From positions 15,626-50,850 of the forward strand of contig NZ_JAKEEC010000030.1 in NCBI RefSeq assembly GCF_021483235.1: a DNA stretch of 35,225 bases, given 5' to 3'. Made by a program: the position numbers and the translations under genes. Source of the DNA: Arthrobacter alkaliphilus (lineage in GTDB: Bacteria; Actinomycetota; Actinomycetes; Actinomycetales; Micrococcaceae). Positions 15,755-25,301 of this stretch are shown here, in pieces (positions within the stretch are counted from its first letter, which is position 1; the number at the start of each line of letters is the position of its first letter). Under the pieces are notes generated by a model. The model was not told where the DNA came from. It searched no databases and saw nothing but the letters and a program-made list of their open reading frames with translations.

Positions 15755-18700
15755 CTAGGCATTTGAAGCGTGCTCATGCATATGAGCAATGCGGTCATCT
15801 GCGCCCTCAAAATCGTCCTCGATGTCCGCGATGACGGCTGCCGTGCCGTAGACGACCGAGGCATCGGTGCCCGCTATTGCCGCTTTGTCCGCGTCAAGGA
15901 GCAGCAGGCTTTGCAAGCTCGCGATCTCGTCCCAGCCCGATCGGCCTTCTTCCGCTAAGTCCTTGGCGGTTGACAGGTCCTCCATGACCGCCGTGCCGAT
16001 GATCGTCAACATCTCGTGGAGTGCCGAAGCGTATTCGGTTCCAACGTGAGCGGACGTGAGCTCATCGAGCTGCGCTTTGACGCTGACGAGACCCTCCGAC
16101 GATTCTTCGAGAACCCGGCCTTCGTCGTCGGGGATCATAGAACTTCCGCGGATCGCAATAATCGCCGCGATCGACGAGAGACGACGAGCCAGCCGCAGAT
16201 AATTCCCATACGGACCGGAAATCGGTGTCGCGCCTAGTGAACTTGCGAACGCGGAGGGCGCTTCGCGATTGCCAAGTGGGAGAACCCCTTCATGTGCGAC
16301 CTGGAAGATCGAGGCACGCGGGAACCCCTCGGGCGAGCTAAGCCCAATCCATAGACAGCGGTCCGGCTGGTCACGAGCATTCCGCGCAGCATCCGCGAGG
16401 GTCGCAACGGAATGCAAATGAGCGAGGACACTTTCCCCTTCCACGACGATCGCTAGGTCTCCGGGAGGCCAACTCAACATCGTGTGGTCGGACCAGCTCG
16501 GGACGACGGCTACGGCGTACCCCGAGCCGGCGAGCGCGATTCGCATTCGCGCGGCCTCTTTCTGGAGAGCGACGGAAGAGCGTTCGGTCGCAACGGCGGC
16601 CGCAGCCAGAATCCTTGCACTTCCTGTGTGCCGGCCAGCCGCGGCTCGCATGGATGCGCGGACCGAGGTGTCCGCTCGTGCGCTGGCGGACGCGATCATG
16701 CGCAAGCCGCGGAGAGAGTCGAGCAGCCGAGCGCAGTCGGGCGGATCGGGGAGGTAGCGGTATCTGTCGAGTTCGATCAATGTGCCGACCTTGCGGATGA
16801 GGTCGTCAAGTATTCCGGCTGCCAGGATGGGGCGTCGCTCGGCGACGACTGCCCGTGCAAGGTTGGGAATGACATGCTGGAGCAGCGACCGTACGACGGT
16901 GACGGCGGTACTTTCAACGGGATAGTCGCCGAGAGTACCAGGAACCTCGTCCGTGTAACCTTCGTCTGCCGGAGCATTCATCTCCGGAAGCAGTGCCGTT
17001 GCCGCCTGGAACCTGCGAACAGTTGCTTGTGGCATGGCTCGATCGCCCAGGTGGGCGATCGTGATCTCTGGGAGCAGATCGGTTATGTCCCCTAGCGCTG
17101 TGGCCTCAGCCGCGAGCTTGGATGTCACGGTGCCCGCGCCGTATTTTCGGGCTAAGGCTCGAGCCTGGGCTCTATTCTCGGAGACTTCGAGGCTGTGTGG
17201 CAGATTCTCCCGTGGGATTGTTTTGTCGACGAGAGGGTAGTCGCCGAGCTTGACCAAACGTCCGAGGGCATCGACTGCACTAACTTTCGCAATCATCGCC
17301 GTGGGGGCCAGGGCGAGGGCGAGCCGGCAAACTTTGACGACCGACTCGTTCGGATCCGGCTGTAGCTCCTCGTCGATGAAGATCCAGCTGCCGGCAACGC
17401 CGTCATCCGCGCGGTCCAGCGCGTCTAGCCACGGCGTTTCTGTTGCGATCCTCCGCAAAAGAAGTTGTTCGCCGCCAGCGGCCGTGACAGCGCGTTCCGC
17501 GAGTTCGGGTGCGGCGCGGCGTAACGCTTCCGTGATGTCGGCCGCGTCGTGCAGCGCCCATACCGTTAGTCGGGTGCCGATTGCGTCCGCGGCGGCCTCT
17601 AGGGCTGTGGGGTCAAAACCACGAAGTACGGTGATGGCCTGCAATAGGAGATGAATTGTATCGTCATCGGAGACCGCAGTGGTCACGAGTTCTTCGACAA
17701 GCTTCGCGTCGATCGTTCTCCACAGGGATTGGACATCCGGATCGGTCGGGACGCGCCGGAGCCGCTCGACGGCAGCGACAATCTCAGGCTTGAAGAGCTG
17801 GTCAGTGTCGGGGCGCGGCTGCGTGCGGGACAACCTGAACGCAGTAACAGCGTCACCTGCATCAACGCCACATTCGTCGAGGATGCGCCTCCAATCGTCG
17901 GCCCGCCGTCGCAACCCGTCGGCGCGGAAGGCCGACGCGACCGCTATGAGCGTTTGCAGTTCGTGATCGCGTGTGACGCGCTCGGTTGCGGCTTGGATCA
18001 CAACTACGGGGTCGGTTCCGGATTCGAGCGCGCGTCGGAGGAATCGTGCGAGTTCGGAGGTGGGTACAAGTGCGACGGCGCGTCGAAGGCTCTCCCGCTG
18101 TCCGAACGGGTGGGCTGCCCGGGCGAGCGCTGAAGAGCGAATTTCGTGCAGGGGTCGTAAAAGATTGCTCGAGTCCTCGATGACTAAGTGCTCGTCGATT
18201 AGGCGACGGCTGGCGGCGGTGAATGCGCCAGGATCGGCATCTAAGGCCAATTGGATCGCATATGCGGGGACGGCGACCCCATATTGGTTAGCGCAAGATG
18301 CAAGGCGGAGAATCTCAAGCTCGAGGTACCGACTCTCGTCGGCTTCGCGCGCCCGGATTTGCGCACCGACTACGGCATCGAGGTTCTCGCCTTCGGTGAG
18401 CAGAGTGACGTATTCCAGAAGGAGCCCGCCTGCGCGTTCGGCTGGCTCCCTCCAGCCGGGCCAAGCGGTGAGATCGTGGGCCCGGTAGTCACGCCAGAGC
18501 TCCTCTGCGAAGGCGTCGTCCAGCATGGGCGTTATCGTGGCGATAGACGACAGCAGCGGGACCGGGAAGCGGTCTTCCTCGCGGATCGAAACAAGGGTGA
18601 CCACGTTCGGCAGATCCGCGAGCCGCCGCAGCAGCCGGTCGAGTAAGTTAGGCTCATGGCGCCCAGCGTCGTCAATCACAACCCCAACTGGGGCATAGAC

Positions 18701-19867
18701 GCTGGGTCGCAGGGACTCAATGCGCGCAACGAGCAGAGCAACAGCATCACGACCGGTGCGCCCCGAGGGTGTCAGCGAGTGAATTTGCTGCCAGCGATAC
18801 AAGGTGCGAGTCTCGTGAACGGCGGTGTAGGCGAGCGCGCTCTTGCCGCTGCCGCTCGGCCCGCTGATGACCACTAGGCGGCGCGCCTCGGCCACTTCGA
18901 TCACCTGCCGTATGAGGTCGGGGCGGCCCACGAGCATTCCGGCAGCGACATGCGAAGCTCCCACGTGCGCACCCTGCCGTAGGTCCGAACCGTCGCCTGG
19001 CCTCCCCCAATCAATGGCCTCACAGACCCCGAGCGACCTTGCTTCGTCAAGCAGTTCCAGATCGACAGTCGCGAGGACGTGGTCGACGAGGGCATCGATT
19101 CCGGCGATGTCAACGACTGCACGGTTTGCCGCAAGGCGATCTGCGTTTGCGTTGCTGGTCTCTCCGATCTGCGTACAAACCGCAGCCACGATGATCTCGG
19201 CGAGCGACTCTGGAATGCCACGGGCCGTGGCGACAATATCGATCGCTCGAGCCTGGGGGTCCGGACACAACGCGACAGAAATCGAGGCCGCAAATGCTGC
19301 CCTCGCTTGGTCGTCTCCAAGGAAGACCGCATCCAACTCGCAGGACAACTCCGGCCCGGCGGTTGAGCCTGCCCGCCGAGCGCTGTCCCACCTTGGTATC
19401 TGGATGCCGACGACGGGACGCTCAAGCAGCAGGATCGTCGCGGGTGGAAGCCCCGCATCCTGGCGCTTCACCCAAGCGGTGGCGACGGAGCGAAGATGTT
19501 TGCGCAGCTCCGTCGCCGGGAACTCGCCCGCGGTCTCGCGGCGCGACTTGACCTGAATGAAATGCGACCCGCCGCGGGACTGCACGGAAATGTCGTCGTA
19601 CCCCTCCGGGGTCACCAGCGCGGTCGCCTCGCCCTCGCTCCACAGACTCAGCACAATAAGGGCCGTGACGAGATCCTGATAACGGAACCCGCGCCCGGCA
19701 CGGGCGCCAGACCTTGAAGCCGCCCACAAATCGGCCTGCGGTTCGGTCGGAGAGTCTGGCAACGCGGACTCCGCAGACCGCGATCGAACTTGGTCGCCGA
19801 AGCGCTGTTGGGCCTCGCGCCGTCGGCGCGCTTCAGCATTTGAACGATCAGAGTTTCGACGGGTCAC
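15755..19867 (-). CDS. Cap4-like nuclease / STAND NTPase, Avs-like defence protein
   Basis: A 1370-aa protein. Residues about 55-240 resemble the Cap4/DUF4297 dsDNA endonuclease domain: GRGFRYQDLVTALIVLSL, Asp91/92 in EGYDDISV and the Q-x-K catalytic triplet FIQVKSRR (Gln105, Lys107). Residues about 310-600 form a STAND P-loop NTPase: LVGRPDLI, Walker A GPSGSGKS (336-343), Walker B VGVVIDD (Asp399/400), and VSIREEDRF as sensor. The remaining ~770 residues are helical-repeat-like and rich in Ala/Leu, the usual site for sensing a phage protein. Effector, STAND and repeat sensor in this order define the AVAST (Avs) anti-phage class, in which recognition triggers DNA degradation. Begins with GTG, possibly leaderless. 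Single-gene unit. Confidence 0.8.
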   Translation of the reverse strand: MTRRNSDRSNAEARRRREAQQRFGDQVRSRSAESALPDSPTEPQADLWAASRSGARAGRGFRYQDLVTALIVLSLWSEGEATALVTPEGYDDISVQSRGGSHFIQVKSRRETAGEFPATELRKHLRSVATAWVKRQDAGLPPATILLLERPVVGIQIPRWDSARRAGSTAGPELSCELDAVFLGDDQARAAFAASISVALCPDPQARAIDIVATARGIPESLAEIIVAAVCTQIGETSNANADRLAANRAVVDIAGIDALVDHVLATVDLELLDEARSLGVCEAIDWGRPGDGSDLRQGAHVGASHVAAGMLVGRPDLIRQVIEVAEARRLVVISGPSGSGKSALAYTAVHETRTLYRWQQIHSLTPSGRTGRDAVALLVARIESLRPSVYAPVGVVIDDAGRHEPNLLDRLLRRLADLPNVVTLVSIREEDRFPVPLLSSIATITPMLDDAFAEELWRDYRAHDLTAWPGWREPAERAGGLLLEYVTLLTEGENLDAVVGAQIRAREADESRYLELEILRLASCANQYGVAVPAYAIQLALDADPGAFTAASRRLIDEHLVIEDSSNLLRPLHEIRSSALARAAHPFGQRESLRRAVALVPTSELARFLRRALESGTDPVVVIQAATERVTRDHELQTLIAVASAFRADGLRRRADDWRRILDECGVDAGDAVTAFRLSRTQPRPDTDQLFKPEIVAAVERLRRVPTDPDVQSLWRTIDAKLVEELVTTAVSDDDTIHLLLQAITVLRGFDPTALEAAADAIGTRLTVWALHDAADITEALRRAAPELAERAVTAAGGEQLLLRRIATETPWLDALDRADDGVAGSWIFIDEELQPDPNESVVKVCRLALALAPTAMIAKVSAVDALGRLVKLGDYPLVDKTIPRENLPHSLEVSENRAQARALARKYGAGTVTSKLAAEATALGDITDLLPEITIAHLGDRAMPQATVRRFQAATALLPEMNAPADEGYTDEVPGTLGDYPVESTAVTVVRSLLQHVIPNLARAVVAERRPILAAGILDDLIRKVGTLIELDRYRYLPDPPDCARLLDSLRGLRMIASASARADTSVRASMRAAAGRHTGSARILAAAAVATERSSVALQKEAARMRIALAGSGYAVAVVPSWSDHTMLSWPPGDLAIVVEGESVLAHLHSVATLADAARNARDQPDRCLWIGLSSPEGFPRASIFQVAHEGVLPLGNREAPSAFASSLGATPISGPYGNYLRLARRLSSIAAIIAIRGSSMIPDDEGRVLEESSEGLVSVKAQLDELTSAHVGTEYASALHEMLTIIGTAVMEDLSTAKDLAEEGRSGWDEIASLQSLLLLDADKAAIAGTDASVVYGTAAVIADIEDDFEGADDRIAHMHEHASNA

Positions 19868-20452
19868 GTTTGGATGGTATCGGAAACGTCCAGCTGAATG
19901 TCCGCGCCCAGGTACCCATGAGCCGTCACTAGACCCTGTTCCACGGAATGATCAGCAAGCGAAAGCGAGGAGGCAACCGAAGTCAATCCGCAAATTCGCG
20001 TGGAGGAGTGACCTCGGATGACATCGCGAGAGCCCACCACACATCATGGGGCTTTCGATGCCCCTCGCGCTGCCTGTCTGGCCAGAAATGCCCCGCACCA
20101 TCTCACGATCCAGGAAGCAGAAGAAGAGCCTTGGCGGTATTGAATTCCTTCTCACCGTTCCGTCGTTCGCAGACTCACTCGGACTTCTTCGAAACTGCAC
20201 GCAACCAGTATTGATACTTGGCGAAGCCAGCCGGATCGGAATCTCCGTCGAGATCTTCGTCTCTCCGCTTACCGAACGCGACTACTTCGTCTACAAGATG
20301 ACCTTGGCAGTTCTATCAGTCCGCCGTCATGCCGGATAGGAAATAGGACACTCGCGGCACATGGCGTACCCCTTGAGCAGCCACCCTGGACGCCGCCGAG
20401 AAAGTTGTCCGGCATGTTGTTCGTCCAGGTGATACAGGTCTCCCCCCCCAAG
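19868..20452. other. Gene-poor stretch between defence genes
   Basis: Promoter side of the STAND gene and the region downstream of the nuclease-TOPRIM gene. A plus-strand frame 20046-20339 (97 aa, with FVSPLTERDYFVYKMTLAVL) is open but has no supporting ribosome site; it may be a gene remnant. Confidence 0.35.
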
Positions 20453-21463
20453 TCAGATCGACGGTCCGACTCCAATTACATCCAACACCTTGGCAAGACT
20501 TGGGTTCTTGGCCGCGCGGCCAAGAACGTCAGCCGCAGTAACGCGTTCGTCCCGCGCACTGTCTGACAGCTTGCCTATTTGATGTCGCTTGGCCCACGGT
20601 ATGTCAGGATCGGCCAGCCCCAAGGCCGCCTCGGCGTCCGGATGGAGCGCAATTACGTTGACGCTGTTCGGCTCTAGCCCGAAGTCAGATGCCACTATCT
20701 CGATGTCATCGCGCAGCTTCTCCAGCATCCGCCCCTCTAGGTCTCCGTCCACTATGACGGCTAGACCTGCAACAGAACTGGAGACTTCGAGCATGAGACG
20801 GATTACCGGGACCATGTTCATTGGGCCAGAAGCAGGAACGAACACCACCGGGGCAGTTGCGCCGCATACCCGACGTACAGATTCGAAAAGCTGGACATCG
20901 GACCTTCCCTCGACAACTACCAAGTAGTGGCCTTCTACTGTTGAAGGTGCATCGACCGGAGCAGCCAACGGCAGGAACGGTGTCCCTGCGTCGCCTGCGG
21001 CTCTGAGTTTCCGCTCAAGTGCCTCCGCGACGGAGATCTCGTTCTGAACGATCGACCTCATGTCGTCGCCATCGGCAAGGATCAGGTTCAGTTCCTTTCC
21101 CGCCACGAGCGCGTCGACGGCATCCGTGCTGAATCCACCGACACTGGTGAAGAGCCCAAGCGTGCCGACCAGTTTGCCGTCGACCTTCCCCTTGAACTGA
21201 TACAGGCTCGACGCAGGATGCGGATCGCCCGTCCATTTGGCCTCAACGAGAATGGTTCGGCCATGGAACCAGATCGATCCATCGATCTCCTCGCCCTTCG
21301 GTCTATAGTTGAGCCGTGGCGCAAGCCCCGCCTCGTCGAACATGGCAGAAAGGATGCGCTCCAGCATACGGCCGCGGTCCGCCTTCGCCTTTGGCGGGGC
21401 AGTTGAAGGAAGGGCATCCGCTTCGCGGAAGGTCTGACGCCAGTCGGACAGGTGCGTGATCAT
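20453..21463 (-). CDS. PD-(D/E)XK nuclease fused to OLD-like TOPRIM domain
   Basis: A 336-aa two-domain protein. Residues about 28-135 look like an Mrr/restriction-endonuclease-like fold: GRMLERILSAMFDEAGLAPR, Asp61 in GEEIDGSIW, and Glu74-x-Lys76 in ILVEAKW, followed by YQFKGKVDGKLVGTLGLF. Residues about 178-290 look like a TOPRIM domain of the OLD type: HYLVVVEGRSDVQLFESV (Glu185, Asp189), IVDGDLEGRM (Asp239, Asp241) and LHPDAEAALGL. Both would be metal-dependent nucleases or DNA-processing modules. It stands alone; no OLD ATPase or UvrD-like helicase (as in Gabija) is adjacent. Located in the island with other defence genes, hence a likely anti-phage role. ATG 21463 has only a poor ribosome site. 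A search for this exact domain pair would show whether it is already described. Confidence 0.7.
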   Translation of the reverse strand: MITHLSDWRQTFREADALPSTAPPKAKADRGRMLERILSAMFDEAGLAPRLNYRPKGEEIDGSIWFHGRTILVEAKWTGDPHPASSLYQFKGKVDGKLVGTLGLFTSVGGFSTDAVDALVAGKELNLILADGDDMRSIVQNEISVAEALERKLRAAGDAGTPFLPLAAPVDAPSTVEGHYLVVVEGRSDVQLFESVRRVCGATAPVVFVPASGPMNMVPVIRLMLEVSSSVAGLAVIVDGDLEGRMLEKLRDDIEIVASDFGLEPNSVNVIALHPDAEAALGLADPDIPWAKRHQIGKLSDSARDERVTAADVLGRAAKNPSLAKVLDVIGVGPSI

Positions 21464-21524
21464 TACCCATTTCTATCGCAAATCCTCGCGCTCCGCCTTC
21501 GGGCATATTTGGATACTCAGACGC

Positions 21525-21734
21525 GAAAATACCGCGCCTCCGCAGGGCTGCGACAGTCCAATGATCGTTGATGCTGTGCTGACGCTTTACCTGAGTGACG
21601 GCAACGGTGCCCGATTCATCAACGAAGGTGAACTCAGAACCGTCGGCCAGGTCGGGATCAAGATCCTCTAGGGTGATGGCGCCGCTCGTCCTGGATGCAC
21701 CGCAAAGCGCAGTGAACGGCCCAGGACAACTCAT
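21525..21734 (-). pseudogene. Remnant of a second nuclease-like N-terminus (QVK motif)
   Basis: One reverse-strand frame contains ITLEDLDPDLADGSEFTFVD then ESGTVAVTQVKRQHSINDHW. An acidic residue followed by a V-T-Q-V-K strand is the core of Cap4-like and related nuclease domains found at the N-terminus of STAND defence proteins. The homologous-looking part covers only ~70 residues and runs into unrelated sequence on both sides, so this is a fragment of a lost defence gene upstream of the nuclease-TOPRIM gene. Confidence 0.4.
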
Positions 21735-22078
21735 ACGTGTTGCCCAGCCTGTCTGCAACCCCGCCGCCGGCGCTATTCCTAGGCAGCGACTTCGCGTGTA
21801 CGGTGTCCCCATTCTTCATGGAGACCATTCTCGCTGGCGGACAGCGTCCCTTCGGTATGCGCTCCGTCGGACTCGCCGGTCGGTCGACAGCTACACAACA
21901 TGAGCAGCTCCGCGCTCTCTATGCCAAGTCCGCAACGACGGGTTCCTTCCGGGCTGAGCGTTTACTCACTTTCCGCTCTCAGTTGCATGGTAAAGGGAGA
22001 GCTGAAAGTGCATCTGCGCTGGCGTATTCGGACGGCTCGGTAAGGCCGTGATCGGCACGTTCTCGTCCCTGTGAGCGA
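21735..22078. other. Gene-poor stretch
   Basis: No gene supported. A plus-strand frame ending at 22051 contains HEQLRALYAKSATTGSFRAE, which looks protein-like but lacks a start, ribosome site and recognised family. Confidence 0.3.
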
Positions 22079-23680
22079 TCATGCGGTGATTGCGACTCTA
22101 GAAACTGAGACCCGGAAGCCGAGATTCAGCAATTGCTGGCCATTCTGCATCAGATTTAGCTTGCTGAAGAAGGGCAACCAGTCGGTTCCTGAGCGGCTGG
22201 AATTGGCAATCACAGCGTAGGAAACGGAGTACTTAGACCGATCCACGAAGGATTTTCCGTCCGGAATCATCTCGAGCCAGATCGTCCTCTGAGGTTCTTC
22301 TGTTTCAGCTTCAACAACTTTCCGGAGCTCATCACGGAAGGTGCCATCAGCAACAAATGTCGTTGCCGACACTGCGCCTTGGGCAAAAAGATGACTCAGG
22401 GTGGCAGACCGCGTCTTCCTTTTGACATGTATGAATTCTCCGCTGGCCGAAAGGACATCGCAGAGCTCGATCCCGCTGGATGCTCCTCCTGGCCTCTTGA
22501 TGCGCGCGTCAAGCAGGAGGAGGTGCGACGGCGCTGAATCGGCTAAACGTGCGTTGTATTTTGCCTCTATCTCTCCAGCCTTGGATTCGATCAGCGCCGT
22601 TGTAGGTCCCGGCAAGGAGGAGGCGAATTCATCGACCTTTGCCACTAATGAATCACTCACGACGAACCAGCGACCTTCAATCAATACGTGCAGTTGAGCT
22701 CCAAGTCGCTGCTCTGTCACTAGGCACTGATAAACGTTCCACCGAGAGTCAAACTCACTGGAACGGCTGAAGCGTACAGACACATGGCGGGAGCGCAGTC
22801 GCTCAATCGTGATTTCAGATTTTTCTTCGCCCAAGCGGCCGAGATAATCATCCAAGTCCAGGTCCTCGTACTCCTCCTTTCGAGTTCCCCCAATCCTGAA
22901 CGCGTCGACATCCTCCCAGTCGATTGCTTCAGGCATCGCCATGTGCGTGTTGGAGGTATCGCCAGCAACAAGTTGCTTTTCAAGAAGACTGTTGAGTTTA
23001 GATACAGACTCTGCATCAGTGACTAGCGCTAGGTGATCGATCCACTCGAAGTTCGCTTTGTATGCATCATCTTGGAAGGCTTCATAAAGCTCCTCGCAGA
23101 GCTTTGGTAAATCAGAGGGGAGGATTTCTACGTTGAGGACCAAGGCATCTGAACCGGAAAGACGCTTCGCTAAGGTTTTATCTCGGGGCTCGCCAGTAAC
23201 AGCGCGAAGCATGTCTCGAGATACGTCAACACCGAATGTGGGCAAGTCGGAGCTTTTGCTCGATTGTGTGTTCTTGGTTACCACCATGTCTTCAAACGTT
23301 TTGGTGTCGAGGCTACGGATATGACGCGGATCAATACGATTGAGAGCGACTCGAAGCCCAAACTGGTGCTCTACCTTGGAAGGATCTATGAAGCCACGTC
23401 CGTACCCGAAGGTAAGAGCGAAATGCCTGTCATTGGCCGTGATGATCAGGAGACCAGAGGCAGATGACGTCTTCACTGATTGCAGCGGTGAGGAAAGAAT
23501 CGGCTCAACGAACGAAACCCACGCTGGCGGGTCGGCCCGGCGGGACGAAAAATAGAACTTCCCCTCAAGGCCGGAGGAAGCGTCAAGCGTTTGAGACTGC
23601 GGGCTCTTATCTGGCGCGATCGCGTCGTCTGGTTGCGAGACGTTCCGCAGTAGATAAATTGTTAGTCGCCTGGTTCCCAT
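22079..23680 (-). CDS. DUF6119 / TIGR04141 family protein
   Basis: A 533-aa protein matching the sporadically distributed TIGR04141 (DUF6119) family from end to end. Near the start is MGTRRLTIYLLRNV then KFYFSSRRADPPAWVSFVEP. Then come FALTFGYGRGFIDPSKVEHQ, FGLRVALNRIDPRHIRSLDT, VDVSRDMLRAVTGEPRDK, KRLSGSDALVLNV, YKANFEWIDHLALV and IDWEDVDAFRIGG; toward the end are LLLLDARI and GEFIHVKRKTRSATLSHLFA. The family's biochemical role is unknown to me; scattered distribution and presence here beside defence genes suggest a mobile immunity function. The start is set at ATG 23680 behind GGGGGA; the frame is open 171 codons further upstream but that part is low-complexity. A late H-V-K-R-K-T strand recalls nuclease D/E/Q-x-K motifs and deserves structural testing. 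Confidence 0.8.
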   Translation of the reverse strand: MGTRRLTIYLLRNVSQPDDAIAPDKSPQSQTLDASSGLEGKFYFSSRRADPPAWVSFVEPILSSPLQSVKTSSASGLLIITANDRHFALTFGYGRGFIDPSKVEHQFGLRVALNRIDPRHIRSLDTKTFEDMVVTKNTQSSKSSDLPTFGVDVSRDMLRAVTGEPRDKTLAKRLSGSDALVLNVEILPSDLPKLCEELYEAFQDDAYKANFEWIDHLALVTDAESVSKLNSLLEKQLVAGDTSNTHMAMPEAIDWEDVDAFRIGGTRKEEYEDLDLDDYLGRLGEEKSEITIERLRSRHVSVRFSRSSEFDSRWNVYQCLVTEQRLGAQLHVLIEGRWFVVSDSLVAKVDEFASSLPGPTTALIESKAGEIEAKYNARLADSAPSHLLLLDARIKRPGGASSGIELCDVLSASGEFIHVKRKTRSATLSHLFAQGAVSATTFVADGTFRDELRKVVEAETEEPQRTIWLEMIPDGKSFVDRSKYSVSYAVIANSSRSGTDWLPFFSKLNLMQNGQQLLNLGFRVSVSRVAITA

Positions 23681-24447
23681 AAATCCCCCATGAATTTTTT
23701 CACAGACTAACAGTTCGACGCTCCTAGACGGCACCAACTTCCCCTGTAAAGTTGGGCGTGCCGCCAGCCGCAGTAAGCGGACCGCTGAGACCGCTAAATC
23801 GGCCAGGTCGAGCCCCTTGCACCCCCCCTTCCCCCAGCCTCTTCCCTGTTTAGTGGCCAGATCAGTGGTTCTTATTTCAAAGCAATAGAATTCACTGTGG
23901 TCTGTTTGAACGCGGAGGCACGGTCCGGCCGAAGTCACCATGCCCCGCATCGAGAGAAACAGCACTCCGCGCTTACCGCCCGGTGCCCGGTGCCCGCGAC
24001 CAGCCATACTGATTCCCGACGAGCCCGAACTCGCCGACCCCCCTATTCGAAACGATGTTCCCCTCCGACGCCGACCGCCTCGAGTCCCGAAATTGTCCGG
24101 GAGCGGTTCGAACAACACCGAGGCGACATCGAAACAGTCTGTCTGCGGGGTGAAGAACGTTCGCATGATTGCCCCCACGTCTCGGCCGGACACCGACCGC
24201 CGAAGTGAGTGAGTCTCGGTTTACGCGCCGCGGAGCCACGCCACGCGCATGCGTACTACGCACCGGGACTCCCCTCCGGTTGTCGTTGCGAACATATTTT
24301 CCAACTTGGGGACATCCCCGCGCGAGGCTGTGTCGCGTACATCCATGGAGTGAAAGCAAACCGGATCTGTGAGTCGAAGCTGCTCTTGGCAGCGCGGCCA
24401 GGTTGTATCAGCGCGGTAGACGTAACCAAAACCCGGACGAGAAGATT
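23681..24447. other. Long gap between DUF6119 and membrane protein genes
   Basis: About 770 bp without a supported gene; open frames on both strands are Arg/Pro-rich shadows. It contains a poly-C run (around 23820) and several short inverted repeats, so a regulatory RNA is possible but not shown. Confidence 0.35.
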
Positions 24448-24897
24448 TCACCCTTCGCTTGGAGCTATCACTGCAGCTTGAGCCTCCCGAAATTCCTTAT
24501 ATGCGGGCCCTGCCGTTAGCAGGATTGATCCAACTCCCCCAAACGTCAGAAGCGAGGACTCCCACAGGGGTGCAAACATTCGGGATCCGATGTCAAGAAC
24601 TTCGGCAACCAAGGAAGCAGTGCCAAAAACCATCCAGTACCAAAGCATTGTCCTGGACGTCGTGGTCCCTTTGATGTAGTCGACCCGGGATAACGCCGAC
24701 TTGGACAACGTGCTGGCCCACATCCAGCAGATACCCATAGCTAGGGCTGCAAGCCCCAACAAGAGCGCAGCTTGCAGCTTGGCGTCGCCGTTTGGTCCCT
24801 GGAGTACGCCGAAGAACACAGCAAGTATTAGTCCGACGGGCACAAGGTAAACCCACGAGGTTTTGCGGTCGTCAATCGCCTTCAGAAGCCTAGTCAC
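24448..24897 (-). CDS. Four-helix membrane protein of unknown function
   Basis: A 149-aa protein starting at GTG 24897 (GGGGC upstream). Four hydrophobic segments: WVYLVPVGLILAVFFGVL (15-32), AALLLGLAALAMGICWMWAS (43-62), TMLWYWMVFGTASLVAEVL (83-101) and SLLTFGGVGSILLTAGPAY (115-133). The N-terminus is basic and the tail short and cytosolic. No family recognised. In a defence island, small four-TM proteins sometimes act as membrane effectors, but nothing in the sequence shows that here. Same strand as the DUF6119 gene, 770 bp upstream of it. Confidence 0.6.
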   Translation of the reverse strand: MTRLLKAIDDRKTSWVYLVPVGLILAVFFGVLQGPNGDAKLQAALLLGLAALAMGICWMWASTLSKSALSRVDYIKGTTTSRTMLWYWMVFGTASLVAEVLDIGSRMFAPLWESSLLTFGGVGSILLTAGPAYKEFREAQAAVIAPSEG

Positions 24898-25301
24898 GAT
24901 TTACGCCCCAAACTCCGTATCCACATGGCGGTCCTTAGGGATTTCAGATTCGCGGCGGTCGGCAACGCAGGACCTGCGCCGACCTGGAAAAGGGATGAAT
25001 AGTAATCATCCAGGTCCGAAAGCTTGTACAGAGAAGTCACACCATAAGCATCTCAGTCAGGAGACCTACAAAACCGGGAAACACGGCGGAGCCGTTATCC
25101 ATGCTGTACCCCGTTCTGAAGAATCGTCAGGCCGGGCGCTGCCGTCTGCCCCGGGATGAAAGAAGGTTGCCCTCCTCGCCAGCACTGCACCGTCAAGCAC
25201 AGCACTCAGAAGGCGAACCTGGTCAGCCATCCCACGCACTGAGCATTCCGGTGGGCAATCTGGCCCTACGATTACGTGCAGGACAAAGACTGGGGGACGG
25301 C

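Noticed and set aside
20046..20339. 97-aa plus-strand gene
   Set aside because: Open frame with some hydrophobic stretches but no ribosome site, domain or operon context.
20453..21463. Gabija (gajA) gene
   Set aside because: The protein has no ABC ATPase domain and no UvrD-like gajB is adjacent; only the TOPRIM part is comparable.
23681..24193. N-terminal 171 residues of the long DUF6119 frame
   Set aside because: The family begins at MGTRRLTIYLL behind a ribosome site at 23680; the upstream part is Gly/Arg/Ser-rich and not protein-like.
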